A stretch of DNA of 64,000 bases. It comes from Petrosia ficiformis (Eukaryota; Porifera; Demospongiae; Haplosclerida; Petrosiidae). A model generated the notes under the pieces. The model was not told where the DNA came from and ran no database searches. It saw nothing but the letters and a program-made list of their open reading frames with translations. The stretch spans positions 5,910,001 to 5,974,000 of the forward strand of contig OX345636.1 in the NCBI GenBank assembly GCA_947044365.1, in the 5' to 3' direction. Shown here one piece after another: positions 10,971-22,712 of the stretch; positions within the stretch are counted from its first letter, which is position 1; the number at the start of each line of letters is the position of its first letter. The position numbers and the translations under genes were made by a program.

Positions 10971-11897
10971 ATCTAAGGCAACAAAGGGAGGTTAAATTAA
11001 CACATTAATTTTTACTGTCAAGAAAACTCTATCGTGCCGGTTTATAACTGTTAATCAACTTGAAAGTAGTGTGTTAACAAGACATAGAATTGTAATGCCC
11101 CTAATTGATACATAATATATGTATATATTTACTATCTCTGCTTAATGTGCATAAGAACTTTAAGTGAGGTAAAAGAATCACGTGACGCACAAACGTTTCC
11201 AGCATGTACAAGATCTTAATTGTTCAAGTAGTCGGTATAGTGACTGCATGTGTGTGACAAGTATGTAGTAACACCAATGTTGAGCTCAACCATAATATAA
11301 AAGCAGAATTGTTTTTGGAATAGCTAGCTACCACAGATAAACTCTACTATTTTTAAAGATCAAATCAGATGATTGTTCCATTCCCTTCAAAGAGAATTTA
11401 AATCTCTTTGTATTAAGTGCATAAAGCAATATAGGTGAAGCCAGGATAAAGATGTTGGCAGGGCCAGGCTGGAGGGTGCCGGTGCAAAGCAAAAGGTGTG
11501 GTTTCACTGTCAGCATACACATTCAGGTGTAGTACAGGTATTAGTCATCTTCATTATAAATTGTACTGAAAAACTTCAAAACAGGTACGTGTGCTTGTAT
11601 TACTCATTTTTAAGGCTATAATGTTTCTACACAGTTGTCATACTTTTACAACTACAATTTAATCACTTTTACCTGTCACTTTGGCCATGGTGTAGCACCA
11701 CACGTGTAAAGCAAATTTTACATAGTCTCTAACAATAACACAAAATAATTTCACTTTGTAAATAACATGTCAATGGAGTTGCTTTCCATTGTATATATAA
11801 GCTTCAATCCACCTATAGAATTGCTGGAAAACATGCAGGTATTCTAGTAAATTAACAGAAATACAACTTACTTTTGATTTCCTTACACAATTTATGT
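10971..11897. other. AT-rich upstream region, possible degraded coding remnant at 11340-11520
   Basis: Most of it shows nothing. On the minus strand at about 11340-11520 a frame reads NIFILASPILLYALNTKRFK, which resembles the seventh helix of a rhodopsin-type receptor. It is isolated and I do not call a gene. Confidence 0.3.
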
Positions 11898-11937
11898 AAC
11901 TCCAAAGACTAGCTAATAGCTAATAGTCTTTGGAGTT
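11898..11937. repeat. Hairpin upstream of the fibrinogen-like gene
   Basis: AACTCCAAAGACTA and TAGTCTTTGGAGTT are perfect reverse complements. The right arm begins a ~60-bp sequence (TTTGGAGTTTTGTTAGAGCA) also found at 6482. Confidence 0.85.
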
Positions 11938-12008
11938 TTGTTAGAGCAGCTTATGCACTTTGAGCAGCATTAGTGGGAGAGAATATAATTATAAATAAAC
12001 AAAGATCA

Positions 12009-12183
12009 AATATTGGAAGATGTAAGGCAACTTCCTATAATTATATATAAAATGTTATAGAGCTATATAATTATAGTTTCGTTCACACTAACCAGTTAGC
12101 AAAAATTGATCACGTGCATTATGATGAATTCGGTCACCATAAATTTGCCCGTTCCCGCAGTTGCCTTACATCTTCCAATATTT
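12009..12183. mobile_element. Small MITE ending 11 bp before the fibrinogen-like gene start
   Basis: AAATATTGGAAGATGTAAGG at the left and CCTTACATCTTCCAATATTT at the right are perfect inverted repeats extending to 24 bp (12009-12032 and 12160-12183). The element is 175 bp and non-coding. It must form the 5' leader or the core promoter of the following gene. Confidence 0.85.
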
Positions 12184-12194
12184 TCTGACTGAAA

Positions 12195-13196
12195 ATGATT
12201 TTTCTTATCCTCTTACTAACTTTTACTACTAGTATCCATATCATTCAAGGTGATTCGTACTGTATTGGTCCTTGCAGTAATCCACGTATAGAGAAATATG
12301 AAACTATTTGCTGCAATCCTCATAACCTTGGAGATATTGTGAAAATTGAGAGTGATAATAACCGGCAAAAGTACCTTTTGTGTCCTACTACTATACCCAG
12401 TGGTTGTCAACAACCCATGTACCACTCATGTAATGATATACAACAATACAATCCTTCTCTCCAATCAGGATATTATAACATCATACTGACTAATGGAAGT
12501 ATTGACACTATCTATTGCGACATGGATGGATCTTATTGTGATGGTAAGGGAGGATGGACAAGAGTGGCTTACCTCAACATGACTGAACCTGGATCAACAT
12601 GTCCCCCTGGATTGTCATTACAGTTACACAGTAACATTAATCATGGAGTTTGTGGCCGACCTAATCCTTCTAATGCCGGATGTGATTCTACATTCTTTTC
12701 AAGTAAAGGATTCAACTATAGCAATGTATGTGGACATTTGAGAGGGTACCAATTTGGTTCAGTTGATGCATTTCATTTAGTGAGTGTAGATTCATTCTAT
12801 GTTGAGGGTGTCTCGCTTACATATGGCAACAGTCCTCGTAAACACATTTGGACATTTGCAAGCGGCGAGGATGATTTTGAAGCAGGTGATGATGATTGTC
12901 CATGTAACAATGGTAGTAATCAACCTATTCCATTATTTGTTGGAAATGACTACTATTGTGAGTCTGGCAACTCTGTACATGACTATGAAACTAAACTATA
13001 TTCCATGGATGCTTTGTGGGATGGAGAACAGTGTAATGGAATAGAATATCCATGTTGTTCTGCTTCAAATATGCCATGGTTTCTTAAAAGCCTCAGCGAA
13101 ACAGTAACTGATGATATTGAGTTAAGAGTGTGCAGTGATCAAGGGTTGAATAATGAAGGAAATCCTCTGGATATTATCGAACTTTTTATAAAATGA
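12195..13196 (+). CDS. Secreted fibrinogen-related (FReD-like) protein, intronless
   Basis: A complete 333-codon frame. Residues 1-19 are a signal peptide (MIFLILLLTFTTSIHIIQG), followed by a short cysteine-rich N-terminal part (about 20-75). The fibrinogen C-terminal-like domain starts near CNDIQQYNPSLQSGYYNI and has the family marks IYCDMDG, GGWTRVAYLNMTEPGSTCP, VCGHLRGYQFGSVDAF, HIWTFASG, CPCNNGSN, YYCESGN, LWDGEQC and DIELRVCSDQ. Related proteins in sponges and cnidarians are secreted and thought to bind carbohydrate or other pattern ligands; binding here is inference. Several NXS/T sequons are present. The start is fixed by the signal peptide. There is no membrane anchor. An AATAAA lies at about 13337-13342. 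A MITE abuts the start, and family E repeats lie on both sides (10.7 and 13.9 kb). The lack of introns suggests retroposition or ancestral intronlessness. Confidence 0.9.
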   Translation: MIFLILLLTFTTSIHIIQGDSYCIGPCSNPRIEKYETICCNPHNLGDIVKIESDNNRQKYLLCPTTIPSGCQQPMYHSCNDIQQYNPSLQSGYYNIILTNGSIDTIYCDMDGSYCDGKGGWTRVAYLNMTEPGSTCPPGLSLQLHSNINHGVCGRPNPSNAGCDSTFFSSKGFNYSNVCGHLRGYQFGSVDAFHLVSVDSFYVEGVSLTYGNSPRKHIWTFASGEDDFEAGDDDCPCNNGSNQPIPLFVGNDYYCESGNSVHDYETKLYSMDALWDGEQCNGIEYPCCSASNMPWFLKSLSETVTDDIELRVCSDQGLNNEGNPLDIIELFIK

Positions 13197-13904
13197 AATG
13201 AAGAACCTGCAATTGCATCTTTTATACAAACTCAAGAAAAAAATGTTACTTTCATATGCATTCTTTGCTTTTCTATTTTACCTGCATACATGGTTTAATT
13301 GTAGTACTGTTTTATTATTTTTGTAGTACTTACAATAATAAAACAAGGTCTTTACTTTTTGTAGCTACACTGCAGAAACAAAATAGTTAAAATAACTAAT
13401 TCAGCGGTTTTAAGTATATACAGTGGCAAGGATTTAACAATTAGTTGGTTGTTCAGAATACACACATCTTATACTACAGATACACTTTGTACTTTGTACT
13501 AATTATACCATAATTTTAGGGTGCTGCCTACTCATATTTCATGTCAAAGATTTAGTGTAATTTATACTAAAGTACATGTAATTATATTTATAATTTATTT
13601 TTAATTTATACCTTTCAAAACTTAGTGCACATTACATCGTATACATGAAATTGATGAAAATTGACAAACTAAATTGAAATTCATGCTACTCCTTGCTACT
13701 GTACTAACTAATAAAATGGTTATTTTAACAATTTATTTTTTTGCTGTGTATAAGTTACATTTTTAATATTACATTTGTGGATTACACGATATAGATCCTC
13801 TGACAGTAATTCAATGCTACTAATAATTAAGTGTTGCATTGACTAGTACATAGTACATAGCATAATAAAGAATGGTAACAAAAGCACAACACCTGTGGTG
13901 TACT
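13197..13904. other. 3' flank of the fibrinogen-like gene
   Basis: AT-rich; it contains the likely poly(A) signal near 13337. A ~70-bp block at 13366-13436 (CACTGCAGAAACAAAATAG) is repeated in the same orientation at 14279-14350. No other gene is seen. Confidence 0.5.
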
Positions 13905-14215
13905 ATTATTAATCCTATTCTAACATCTGTAAAAATAACAGATATTACTTACACACATATGCATTCCAGAGTAATTAGTATGTACATGAAAATAAGATCT
14001 TTTGTCCTCCACAGATATTTGTACTGAATTAGTGTGGGATTTACACATTTTGTATAAGTGTACATTGTATTTTTTTGTTACCACCATTAATATTGCATGT
14101 ACTTTATAATTATATATACTCAATTCATGATCAAAAGAAACAGATTAGTATATACTTTATAAACATACTAGCAAGGAAAAAAACAAGCCCTGATTTGTAC
14201 AGTCTCAAGTAGTAT
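13905..14215 (+). repeat. Family E dispersed repeat, copy 2
   Basis: A diverged direct copy of 10660-10970; both contain TAACATCT, CACAGATATTTG, TTTTGTTACCACC and GCATGTAC in order. Confidence 0.65.
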
Positions 14216-14958
14216 TGTTTTAGTTAACTATAAATATAATGAAACTGGGCATATACCAATACTATAAAAGTGGTCATTAGCTACACTGCAGAAACAAAAT
14301 AGTTAAAATAACTATAATTTTGTGGTTTTAAGTATGTACAGTTGCAAGGATTTGGTGGTGGAGGAACGGTTGATGCATCATCCTCATTTTTTACCCTCTT
14401 TTAAATTTGTCTTAATTTTCAGAGGTTTCACTATCAAGAGTTAAATCTCACCCATCTTGCAGTGTTTGTGCTTAATTAATAGCTAATAATTAATTTCAGT
14501 TATCAATAATTATTAATAGTTCCTCATTCCATTGTTCCTGCTTTCATTGTTACCTAATATAATTCAGTGGCTTAGATATGGGAGCCCCCAAGTTTTCAAT
14601 GGTGTCTAAGCCACCGTAATTGGCAGTACTAGAGTATATAAATAGGTAAGTGTTTACTGTTTATTTTGTGCATAATCATGAATCCCATGACTTGTGACAT
14701 AATCATGTATCCTATGACTTAATTGTGATATAATTAGCCAGCTGTGTAAACAGTTGAAAGACTTCAAGTTAAGTAATTTTAAGTAATCATAGAGTACTTT
14801 TACGAAAATGTCCTCATAAGGTGAGCTTCAGGTTGTCAATTATTAAGAAATTAAAGATAATTCATATCATCATGACCTCTGAAAAATGATAAATAATAAA
14901 TAATATGGCAACATAATAACATTAGTACATGATGATGACATAATGCATACATTAATAA
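14216..14958. repeat. Inverted duplicate of the 20.8-21.1 kb flank plus a small hairpin
   Basis: From about 14640 to 14958 the sequence is the reverse complement, diverged, of 20755-21090 (AGCTTCAGGTTGTCA versus TGACAACCTGAAGCT). A hairpin GTGGCTTAGA / TCTAAGCCAC lies at 14567-14616. No gene is seen in 14216-14640. Confidence 0.55.
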
Positions 14959-15386
14959 TTATTTTATAACAATGGCAGTACTATTACCACTGAAATGATC
15001 TTTAACAGTTCCATCATATTCATATTGAAATGTTTCAATGTCATCATCGTACTGAAATGATTCCAACACACTTATTGATCCTCTCATTATCATCATTATG
15101 TTCATTACTTAAATGATAGTTAACTGTTACAACAACATTATCATGTCCTTGTGAACCAGTACAATAACACACTACCTGTGTATCAAAATGCAATTGCTTA
15201 TTAGAAGATTCTTCATTATCATAAGGTTCTGAGCGAAGAAGACTGAAAGTGTTGAGTGATGATTCGAGACCGAGTTGATTTAGAAATTCCATTTGATGAT
15301 TTTGAGACAATTTCATCATTGACATGAAAAAGGAATTATGTAAGAGACCGATAGGTACCACCAGTTCTGTATTTGGGTTCGTTTCA
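14959..15386 (-). pseudogene. Terminal exon of an unrecognised gene, frameshifted copy
   Basis: After an acceptor (minus-strand TTTTATAG at 15387-15394) the frame reads ETNPNTELVV and then the shared core FFMSMMKLSQNH, later YCTGSQGHDNVVVTVNY. It is a clear paralogue of the plus-strand exon at 20322-20754. At about 15075 it has one extra G (GAGAGGATCAA where the other copy has GAGAGATCAA), so the frame shifts and stops at 15044-15046. The last ~40 residues are still recognisable in the original frame down to a TAA at 14959-14961. The family is unknown; the sequence is hydrophilic with no membrane segment. It could be a pseudogene or, if the shorter end is tolerated, a functional variant with another C-terminus. 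Confidence 0.65.
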
Positions 15387-16302
15387 CTATAAAATAATTA
15401 GTAATATTATAATTTTTATTTTCACAATAATAAATTAATAATAATTACATATTGTACACTACAAACTTACACACCTTTTAGTTACCACATGTTGATTTGT
15501 AGTGCATATACAAATAGTTTAATCAAGGTTCTGCCTGGGTATGAAGCTACATTAGCTAATGAAATAAGTCAACCAAAAAAAATGAATTGATTATAGAAGA
15601 GTACTGTCACTATTATTGTGCATTCGTATTTTGAGTATTTTTGGCCACACCTTTATCTGGAATATACATGACAATCAATATACTTTATAATTACTAGAAC
15701 ATGCCCTGTTCTGCATGCTATTGGCACACCCACTGAATTGATTAGAACATTCATCAATCAACCTGGCATCCTTCGGGGATTATAATACCCTCTAGGACTG
15801 CTGCAATTATAAATACAACATGTATGTAAATTTTTGTAGTTTGTTTTCATGTACTAAAGAGTTTAGCAAGACAAGCGGGTGACAAAATCGTTAATAATAT
15901 TCATAACCAAAATAAGTATATTCATAACTGTACTTTCTCCTATATATAGTCAGTTACCAGTTGGAGATAGTACAGTGGGTTGACCAGACCCTTACTTCAT
16001 AGTAGCTTGGATTTGGCTATGTGAAACTATACTCAGGGACCTTGAATTAGGAAGATCATGCATGAGTACAATATCCCTAGGGATTTCAATAAGGGGGTGC
16101 TGTTAACAGAGGGAATAATGTTCATAACAATAGCAATTGAGGCCAAAGTGAAATTACGTCAGAACTAAATCTATCCCCTCTTCTTGGCCACTAAGAGTGG
16201 CTACAAAATTCAACAATAGTTACAATAATAACAACAATAGTAACATAGGTCCACTAAATTCATACACTGGTTATACTATAACAAATCAGACTGGCTACTT
16301 AC
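15387..16302 (-). other. Intron of the frameshifted gene
   Basis: It lies between the proposed exon 1 (16303-16337) and the terminal exon. AT-rich, with nothing else recognised. Confidence 0.45.
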
Positions 16303-16337
16303 ATCATGTGAGAGTTTTCTTCAATAGTTGACTCCAT
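16303..16337 (-). CDS. Probable first coding exon of the 15-kb minus-strand gene
   Basis: ATG at 16335-16337 opens the peptide MESTIEENSHM and ends with two bases (AT) at a consensus donor GTAAGT. The terminal exon at 15386 needs exactly one base (T) to complete a codon before GAAACG, so the phases fit and give MESTIEENSHM-I-ETNPNTELVV. I could not find a matching first exon upstream of the plus-strand copy at 20.3 kb. The assignment rests on splice consensus and phase only. Confidence 0.5.
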
Positions 16338-16576
16338 ACAATTCAGTCAGTCTGTCTTTTGATTTTAGTTTAGATATAAACGTAATAAAGAAGATACCAG
16401 TATTAATATTAGCGAAAGATAATCTTCCAGCGACATCTATCACAAAACTAGCAGATTTAAGGATGTAAGGTCAATCCTGGGAGTACGAAGGTCAGAAAAT
16501 TACAATTCACTGAATTCAGATTCAAGTAAGGTAGGGCGGGGTAACTTGGAATGCGGGATCGGGATCGATAACTTAG

Positions 16577-16617
16577 TCTGGCGTTACCGCCCCTTCGCTT
16601 GGAGCGGTAACGCCAGA
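16577..16617. repeat. Hairpin with GC-rich perfect stem
   Basis: TCTGGCGTTACCGC and GCGGTAACGCCAGA form a perfect 14-bp stem around CCCTTCGCTTGGA. It resembles the ends of the element at 53.8-54.4 kb in its tip sequence. Confidence 0.85.
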
Positions 16618-17339
16618 ACAAAATTTTTCTTTGCCTGCTTTATACTACAGTAAAGAAGCTATGTGAACGTTTTGGTGAGGTTTAGTTTGCAGGTAAGTTT
16701 GTGTACTTCCTTATTGTGGGTCGCAGACCTCCCAACTCCAGTCTTTCAAGGGTATGTTGCAGGTGTTGGCAGTTTAGGTACTACCTAATTAAAAATGCTC
16801 ACGAGTGCGTGCTAATTATTAAAAATGTAATTTTAAATAAATTATAAAATAGTTAATTTGGAAAAAAAAAATTATAACTATAGTTAAAAAGTAGTATATT
16901 CCTGTATACTAAACTGGATACTATTCTTAAATTTGATGTATAATTGTGGAGAAGTGATCTTCATCTTTAATTAAACCTTTTTCTCCATAAATATTCCTGC
17001 AAGTATGTTGGAAAAAGTTCAACACTGGTACCCATCACCCCTTTTTTCCTCATCATGTTTTTAGTAGCAGCCCACAATCTGAAGCTATCTGTGAACGTTC
17101 AGAACTGCTATAGTCCAGCCCCTCCTTCGAATGTAACTACGAATTGTTCCAACTTACTCCGCCTACCAATTTTCACCTTCCTGTCTTTTGACTTCTCGTA
17201 CATTAACTATAAAGAAGCAAATGCGAAGGGTTTCACTTGCTGTATTTGGACATAGGTGGACCTCTTACTCCAGCATAGTTTTGGCAGTCCATGGTGATTC
17301 TTTTAAATCACTATCCAGCCTATTCTCTCGGGTCAAATA
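16618..17339. other. AT-rich stretch, no gene recognised
   Basis: A short frame at 17055-17255 has no splice or family support. Confidence 0.45.
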
Positions 17340-17522
17340 TAATATTCGCCTATCCTCTTTTTGATGCATGATCTAGAAACGTTGAACCCAGAAACCTGGG
17401 ACAAGCTCGTAGCACGAGTCCTCCGTGAAGGTGGCTAAAGCTATTAGTTACAGAGCGCAGTGAGGCAGTAGGCCTATCATTGTTAGGTTATCATCAGAAC
17501 AAGGTTATATATTTATCGAATG
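17340..17522 (+). mobile_element. Family C MITE, truncated copy
   Basis: It matches 1704-1890: TTTTTGATGCATGA, GAAACGTTGAACCCAG, GGTGGCTAAAGCTATTAGTT and ATCATTGTTAGG in the same order. The right arm is missing. Confidence 0.75.
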
Positions 17523-18488
17523 ATGGAATAACCAGTCACATGATTAATAGAAATTAATATTATTTCTGATCCGTAATCCGTGGATCCGTATTCCGTGCAG
17601 TTAATTTACGCATGCGCAAACATTAAAAAAAAAAACCCACCTAAAAATAGATTCTATTTTTGTTTATAAGCTATAAATAGAAGCAGTCTTATACTATAGA
17701 CACGCTCCTCGAAGTAGCCATTTGCTTTGTTTTCAGATCTGTACAAATGTCACTAGAAGATTATCTCTCGCTAATATTATTACTGAAATCGTCTTTATTA
17801 CTTTTATATGTAAATTAAATCAGAATCCAGGCTGGCTGAAAAGTACAAAAAGTCAATTAGTGAAGAGAGCTCTCAAATGAGCGGGTAATTATTATAGCTA
17901 TAAATTATTATATATACATAAAATTATAATTCTAGCTTTGTTGGTGTTGTGTTCATGACTAATTATTATTATAGTAACTATTGCATTCTGTAGCAACTCT
18001 AGTGGGCAATGCTGGAGACAAAGAGGGGATAACTCCTTACTGTGGTGAGTCAGATTACAACAGGGCATAACATTTGCATTCACCTTGACCTTGAAAAGGG
18101 CAGTTCTTATTCTTCCCGTGTCAGAGAGAATATGATTCTCCCAGTCAACAGCACTCTCCCCAATTTGAAATCTCTAGTATTGCCATATAAATACACTTAT
18201 AGCAATTTGCTATCCTAAAAACCCTATTACAACAGGAACAAATCCATTGAATTTTACTTTAGGGTACTACAAACCAGTACCAGAACAGAGTAATTTGTCC
18301 ATGAAACACATGTTGATATTCTTGATAATGGTGTTGCCAAAAAGCTTAAATTACCACAATAATGGTGGCAGTGCTCAATTTTGGTTAGTAGGTGAAGAGG
18401 GATATAGGTGGACTTATTTCACCATTAAAATTAATCCTAACATTTACCCTTGATGGAATAATTAGAATGTGTACTATGTCATGATAGA
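17523..18488. other. Unassigned stretch
   Basis: No coding exon is recognised. CCGTAATCCGTGGATCCG near 17572 and a GATGGAATAA motif at both edges (17521 and 18453) may be traces of another element. Confidence 0.4.
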
Positions 18489-18935
18489 AACACCTCTAGA
18501 ACAAGATATATAGAAAAAAGTATCCGTATGACTGTTTTGTGGTTTCCAGCATTCAGTACTCATGGCTAACTTTATCATGCCTGAAACACATCAGCCTATT
18601 ATAGTTATTATTTTGATTATCTACTCTCCTTACCTGTAAAGGACTTTGTAGAACTTTAGGAATATATTTTAAGTAGAATAGCTAGCTACTAGTTCCTGTT
18701 TCTACATAAGCTACACAGTTTTTTTTCTGCTGGTCTGTAGAGCTTTAGCACGCGTTATTTTACGCGCCATGCCCATTAATTGACCAAGCCCCCCGGAATG
18801 ATGTAACTTCCTTAACTATGTATACAACGTATACTCGCGTAAGTGGCCACAAACATATATATATATATATATATAAACATACATCAAACCCGTGGGAAAG
18901 CAATCATAGAGATGGCCATACGGACCATAAAAATG
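18489..18935 (+). mobile_element. Family B MITE, second full copy
   Basis: Collinear with 8570-9055: TTTGTGGTTTCCAGCATTCA, TAGAACTTTAGGAATAT, TTCCTTAACTATGTATACAA, (TA)n and GGGAAAGCAATCATAGAGAT. The end repeats are slightly mutated. Confidence 0.8.
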
Positions 18936-20321
18936 AAAACTTTCATTTTGAATAATGTCCTATATACACGTATACTTTCACATTATTCATGGATGTGATC
19001 AAAGGCACCATCAGGGCTATATATTGTGCACAGTGCTGTATGAAAACTCATAATTAAATGCACTCAAATACTCTATATTGGGGCCTACACCTGCAGCTAT
19101 CTAGAAAACTCTTGATCTGATGTACTGGCAGTAGAAAATGTATTGATACAGGTGCCTTGACACGGTGACTAACACACAATAACAGCATATGTAGTGGCTC
19201 ATCTGAATCCGTGGCTTACAGCAAAAACAAGTAGATACTTTCATTTCATTAACATATCACTACTATAAAACAGTTAAATCACCTGCCTACTCTCGTGTAC
19301 TATGTACATTACATCACACAAGGTGTGGTCTCAACAAGCATACACCATTTGCTTTGCTCATGCTTTATGCTTGTCTCGACCATACCTCTCGCACTGTAAT
19401 TTGCGTATTGCACTCGAAGACATGATTTAACTATTACTTAGTATTCTATTCTTTGCTTTCATTGTTTTATGCGTATGTTAATTTTAATTCCATTGCTTCG
19501 TTGCTCACGTACGTACAGTATATAATCAGTGTTATGAAATTCACTTACATGTACATGTATACTCTATAATATGTATACTCTATAATATGTAAATACCTGC
19601 AGTCTGAATATGACCACAGTGCATCCTCGGTTATCTCAATCTTGATTTTTTTGACACCTCCATTATCTCCATGTAATTTCAAAAGCTATTCCCGTAATTA
19701 CGAAAGCATGATTATGAAACTATGAAATGGTGCCGTCAGAACAACATTTAACTCACAGGAGAAGATGATATTACGGATTTTCCTATCTTTTGTCCTGTCA
19801 TTAATGTTAAAGCAATGAAAATGTTAAACCAATGCTTAACATGGCTTCAGCATTAACCCAATTCGTCCTTTTGTACACGAGTGTCTTGTCTTCATTACAA
19901 AGATTAGTATCAAAAAAGATTCTCTCATGTAAACTAATGATTATTACTTGATTTTGTTCATCATGAGATGTAATCAGGATTGAAGTGATTTCACATATCT
20001 TAACAAATTCACTTATCCAAACACTTCTTAAGTGTACCATAAACAAAGGTGTTTGGATTACCCAAGATACACTGTATTATAATAACAATAATTTATAGCT
20101 TGTTCTGGCTCTGGGAAAATCAATGCTCTCAATATTCAGTTCTGTTTATAGGAAGCTGGAATTGCACTTTTTAGTCTTCTCACTAAGACATTTTATTACA
20201 AGCAGCTGAATATAGAGAGCATGTAAAGAGCTTTGCTCCATGAATAATGAAAGTATTGATAACAAGCCAGGAATAATAGTGATTATTGTGAAAATAAAAT
20301 TGTTTATTATTTTATATATAG
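18936..20321. other. Unassigned region with one foldback hairpin
   Basis: A hairpin at 19320-19386 (GGTGTGGTCTCAACAAGCAT against ATGCTTGTCTCGACCATACC) is related to the one at 23.89-23.97 kb. A minus-strand frame at 19807-20046 (HDEQNQVIIISLHERIFFDT) looks mildly protein-like but lacks family support, so it is not called. Confidence 0.4.
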
Positions 20322-20754
20322 GGAGACGTCTACGGAACCAAATTTAGAACTGGTGATAAATAGTAGTTTATTACCTAATTCCTGTTTTATGTCAATGATG
20401 AAATTGTCTCAGCAACATCGAAAGGAAATTCAAAATCTCAAATCATCACTCTACACTTTCAGTGATTTTCAACGTTCAGAACCTAGCGATACTGACGAAC
20501 CAATATCTCCTAACAGGCAATCGGATTTGGGAACACAAGTATTACACTATTGTACTGGTTCACAAGGACATGATGATGTTGTTGTAACTGTCAACTATCG
20601 TTTAAACAACAAACATAATGATGATAACGAGAGATCAATAAGTGTGTTGGAATCATTTCAGTACGATGATGACATTGAAACATTTCAATATGAATATGAT
20701 GGAACTGTTAAAGATCATTTCAGTGGTAATAGTACTGCCATTGTTATAAAATAA
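20322..20754 (+). CDS. Terminal exon of an unrecognised gene (intact paralogue)
   Basis: The exon begins after TATATAG with one base completing a codon, then ETSTEPNLELVINSSLLPN. It continues through CFMSMMKLSQQHRKEIQNL and YCTGSQGHDDVVVTVNYRL to a terminal segment ending STAIVIK and TAA at 20752-20754, 144 codons. It is the intact counterpart of the frameshifted minus-strand copy at 15 kb, with which it also shares the end of the preceding intron and the 3' flank. The two copies are therefore an inverted duplication about 5 kb apart. It is hydrophilic with an acidic C-terminus, has no signal peptide in this exon, and I do not recognise the family. The upstream exon was not found, so expression of this copy is uncertain. 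Confidence 0.6.
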
Positions 20755-20879
20755 TTATTAATGTATGCATTATGTCATCATCATGTACTAATGTTATTAT
20801 GTTTTCGTTATTTTTTTATATTAGTATGTTCAATGTTTTATTATGTTTTACTTTCATTATTTTTTGAAGGAATTATCTT

Positions 20880-22650
20880 TAAAATAAATGACAACCTGAA
20901 GCTTATCTTATAGGACATGCATGTGGCTGGTATTTTCAAAGACAAAGTACTATGTAATTACTTAAATGATTACTTAATCTGAATTCTGAAGTCTTTCAAC
21001 TGTTTACAAAGCCAGCTGCAGCTAATTATATTACAAGTCATGATGCACAAGAAAAAAACAGTAAACACTTACCTATTCATGATATTCATATACTCTAGTA
21101 CTGCCTAATGCTTGGAAAAGTCAATGTGCACATGGTTACTGTATATATTTATATATGGCAATTTTCCAGGCTCAGTAGTTCAGTCATATGACTCATATAA
21201 TGCAAGATAAACAGTAAACACTTACCTATTCATGATATTCATATACTCACTCTACTGAGTACTGCACCAAATGCTTGGGAAAGTCAATGTGGTTACTATA
21301 TATGGTAATCTTTCTGGCTCAGTAAGTAATTCAGTCATATGACCCATATGCATAATGAAAGAAAAACAGTAAACACGAATTCCTATCAGCACTGCAAACT
21401 CCCTTTTTGTATAATTACAATTATTATCAGCTACACATTCATAATACTGAGCTTTTTGGACTTCTTGTGACATGTATTACGGAGTAATCACGTGCAACTA
21501 ACTGCTGGTGCCAATATACTTTGAATTCAAAAAAATGACATCTTGCGAAAGAAAAGGCTGCAGTGCCTTGACTTGACTATTGGCCGTATTAGCAATTGAA
21601 ATAGGTGTACCCATAGAATGCTGATTTCGCTGAAGTTGTGCCAACAGACTAGCTAACAGAGGATTAGCCATCTTGCAGAGAGTGTAGAGTGATTTTAACT
21701 GATTTCATTGGCTGAATTCACATGATCGGTTTTAAATGTTAATTGCAAGAAGTCCGTAAAGCTCAGTAACATGATATCTAGAAAATGATCAATGTGGTTG
21801 CTATGGCAATCTTACTTTGGCCACTGAATCACATGACGTTGACTCATGATATTCACCAGTCAAAGGTTCACTAAAGGAAACTATTATCTCTCACATTCTT
21901 TACACCTTACATGTGGTTGCTATGGCAATCTTGCTTTGGAAATTAGCCAGCCATACAAATTGAAGATAATCTCTCATATAATCAACACATCATTACATCA
22001 TGTATACAGCAATATGTTTATGTTATTATGTTTAATGTTTTATTACATATATGCTTCACTGCCATATTTGTTACTTTCATTATTTTTTGGAGGTCATGAT
22101 TTTAAATGCTGAAGCTTATTTTATGAGGACATGCATGTGGCTTCTATTTTCAAAGACAGTGAAAGTACTACTAACCTGTCAACTGGCTAATTATTATATT
22201 ACAAGTCATATGACCCATGATTATGCACAAGAAAAAACAGTAAACACTTACCTATTCATGATATTCATATACTCTACTACTGCCAAATGCTTGGGAAAAT
22301 CAATGTGGTTACTATGGCAATCTCCTTGGCTCAGTAAGTGATTCAGTCATATGACCCATAATGAAAGAAAACAGTAATCATATCAGTACTGCAAATTAGC
22401 TACACATTCTTAATTAACATAACTAGAAAATGATCAATTAATGTGGTTGCTATGGCGATCTTACACTGGCCACTGAATCACATGACTCATGATATTCATC
22501 AGTCAAAGCATCACTAAAAGAAACTATTATATCTCACATTCTTAACGTGGTTGCTATGGCAATCTTGCTTTGGAAATTTGCCAGTCGTACAAATTGAAGA
22601 TAATCTTCATAATAATCAACACATCATTACATCATGTATACAGCAATAAC
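20880..22650 (+). repeat. Tandem-duplicated 3'-flank repeats
   Basis: A block with ACAGTAAACACTTACCTATT and CATGATATTCATATACTC occurs at about 21050, 21208 and 22230. The block TGTGGTTGCTATGGCAATCT through TCATTACATCATGTATACAG occurs at 21786-22015 and again at 22433-22647. Together they describe a multi-step local duplication of the region downstream of the 20.3-kb gene. Confidence 0.7.
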
Positions 22651-22712
22651 ATTTAAAAATCTAGTAAGTATTATACACCATATCAACTGAAATATTAATT
22701 TAATATTGTCTC

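Noticed and set aside
11328..11522. Possible seventh-helix fragment of a rhodopsin-type receptor
   Set aside because: A single short resemblance (SPILLYALNTKRFK) without neighbouring helices or splice sites.
19807..20046. Minus-strand frame HDEQNQVIIISLHE
   Set aside because: Mildly protein-like, but no ATG context, splice site or family; could be an old transposon piece.
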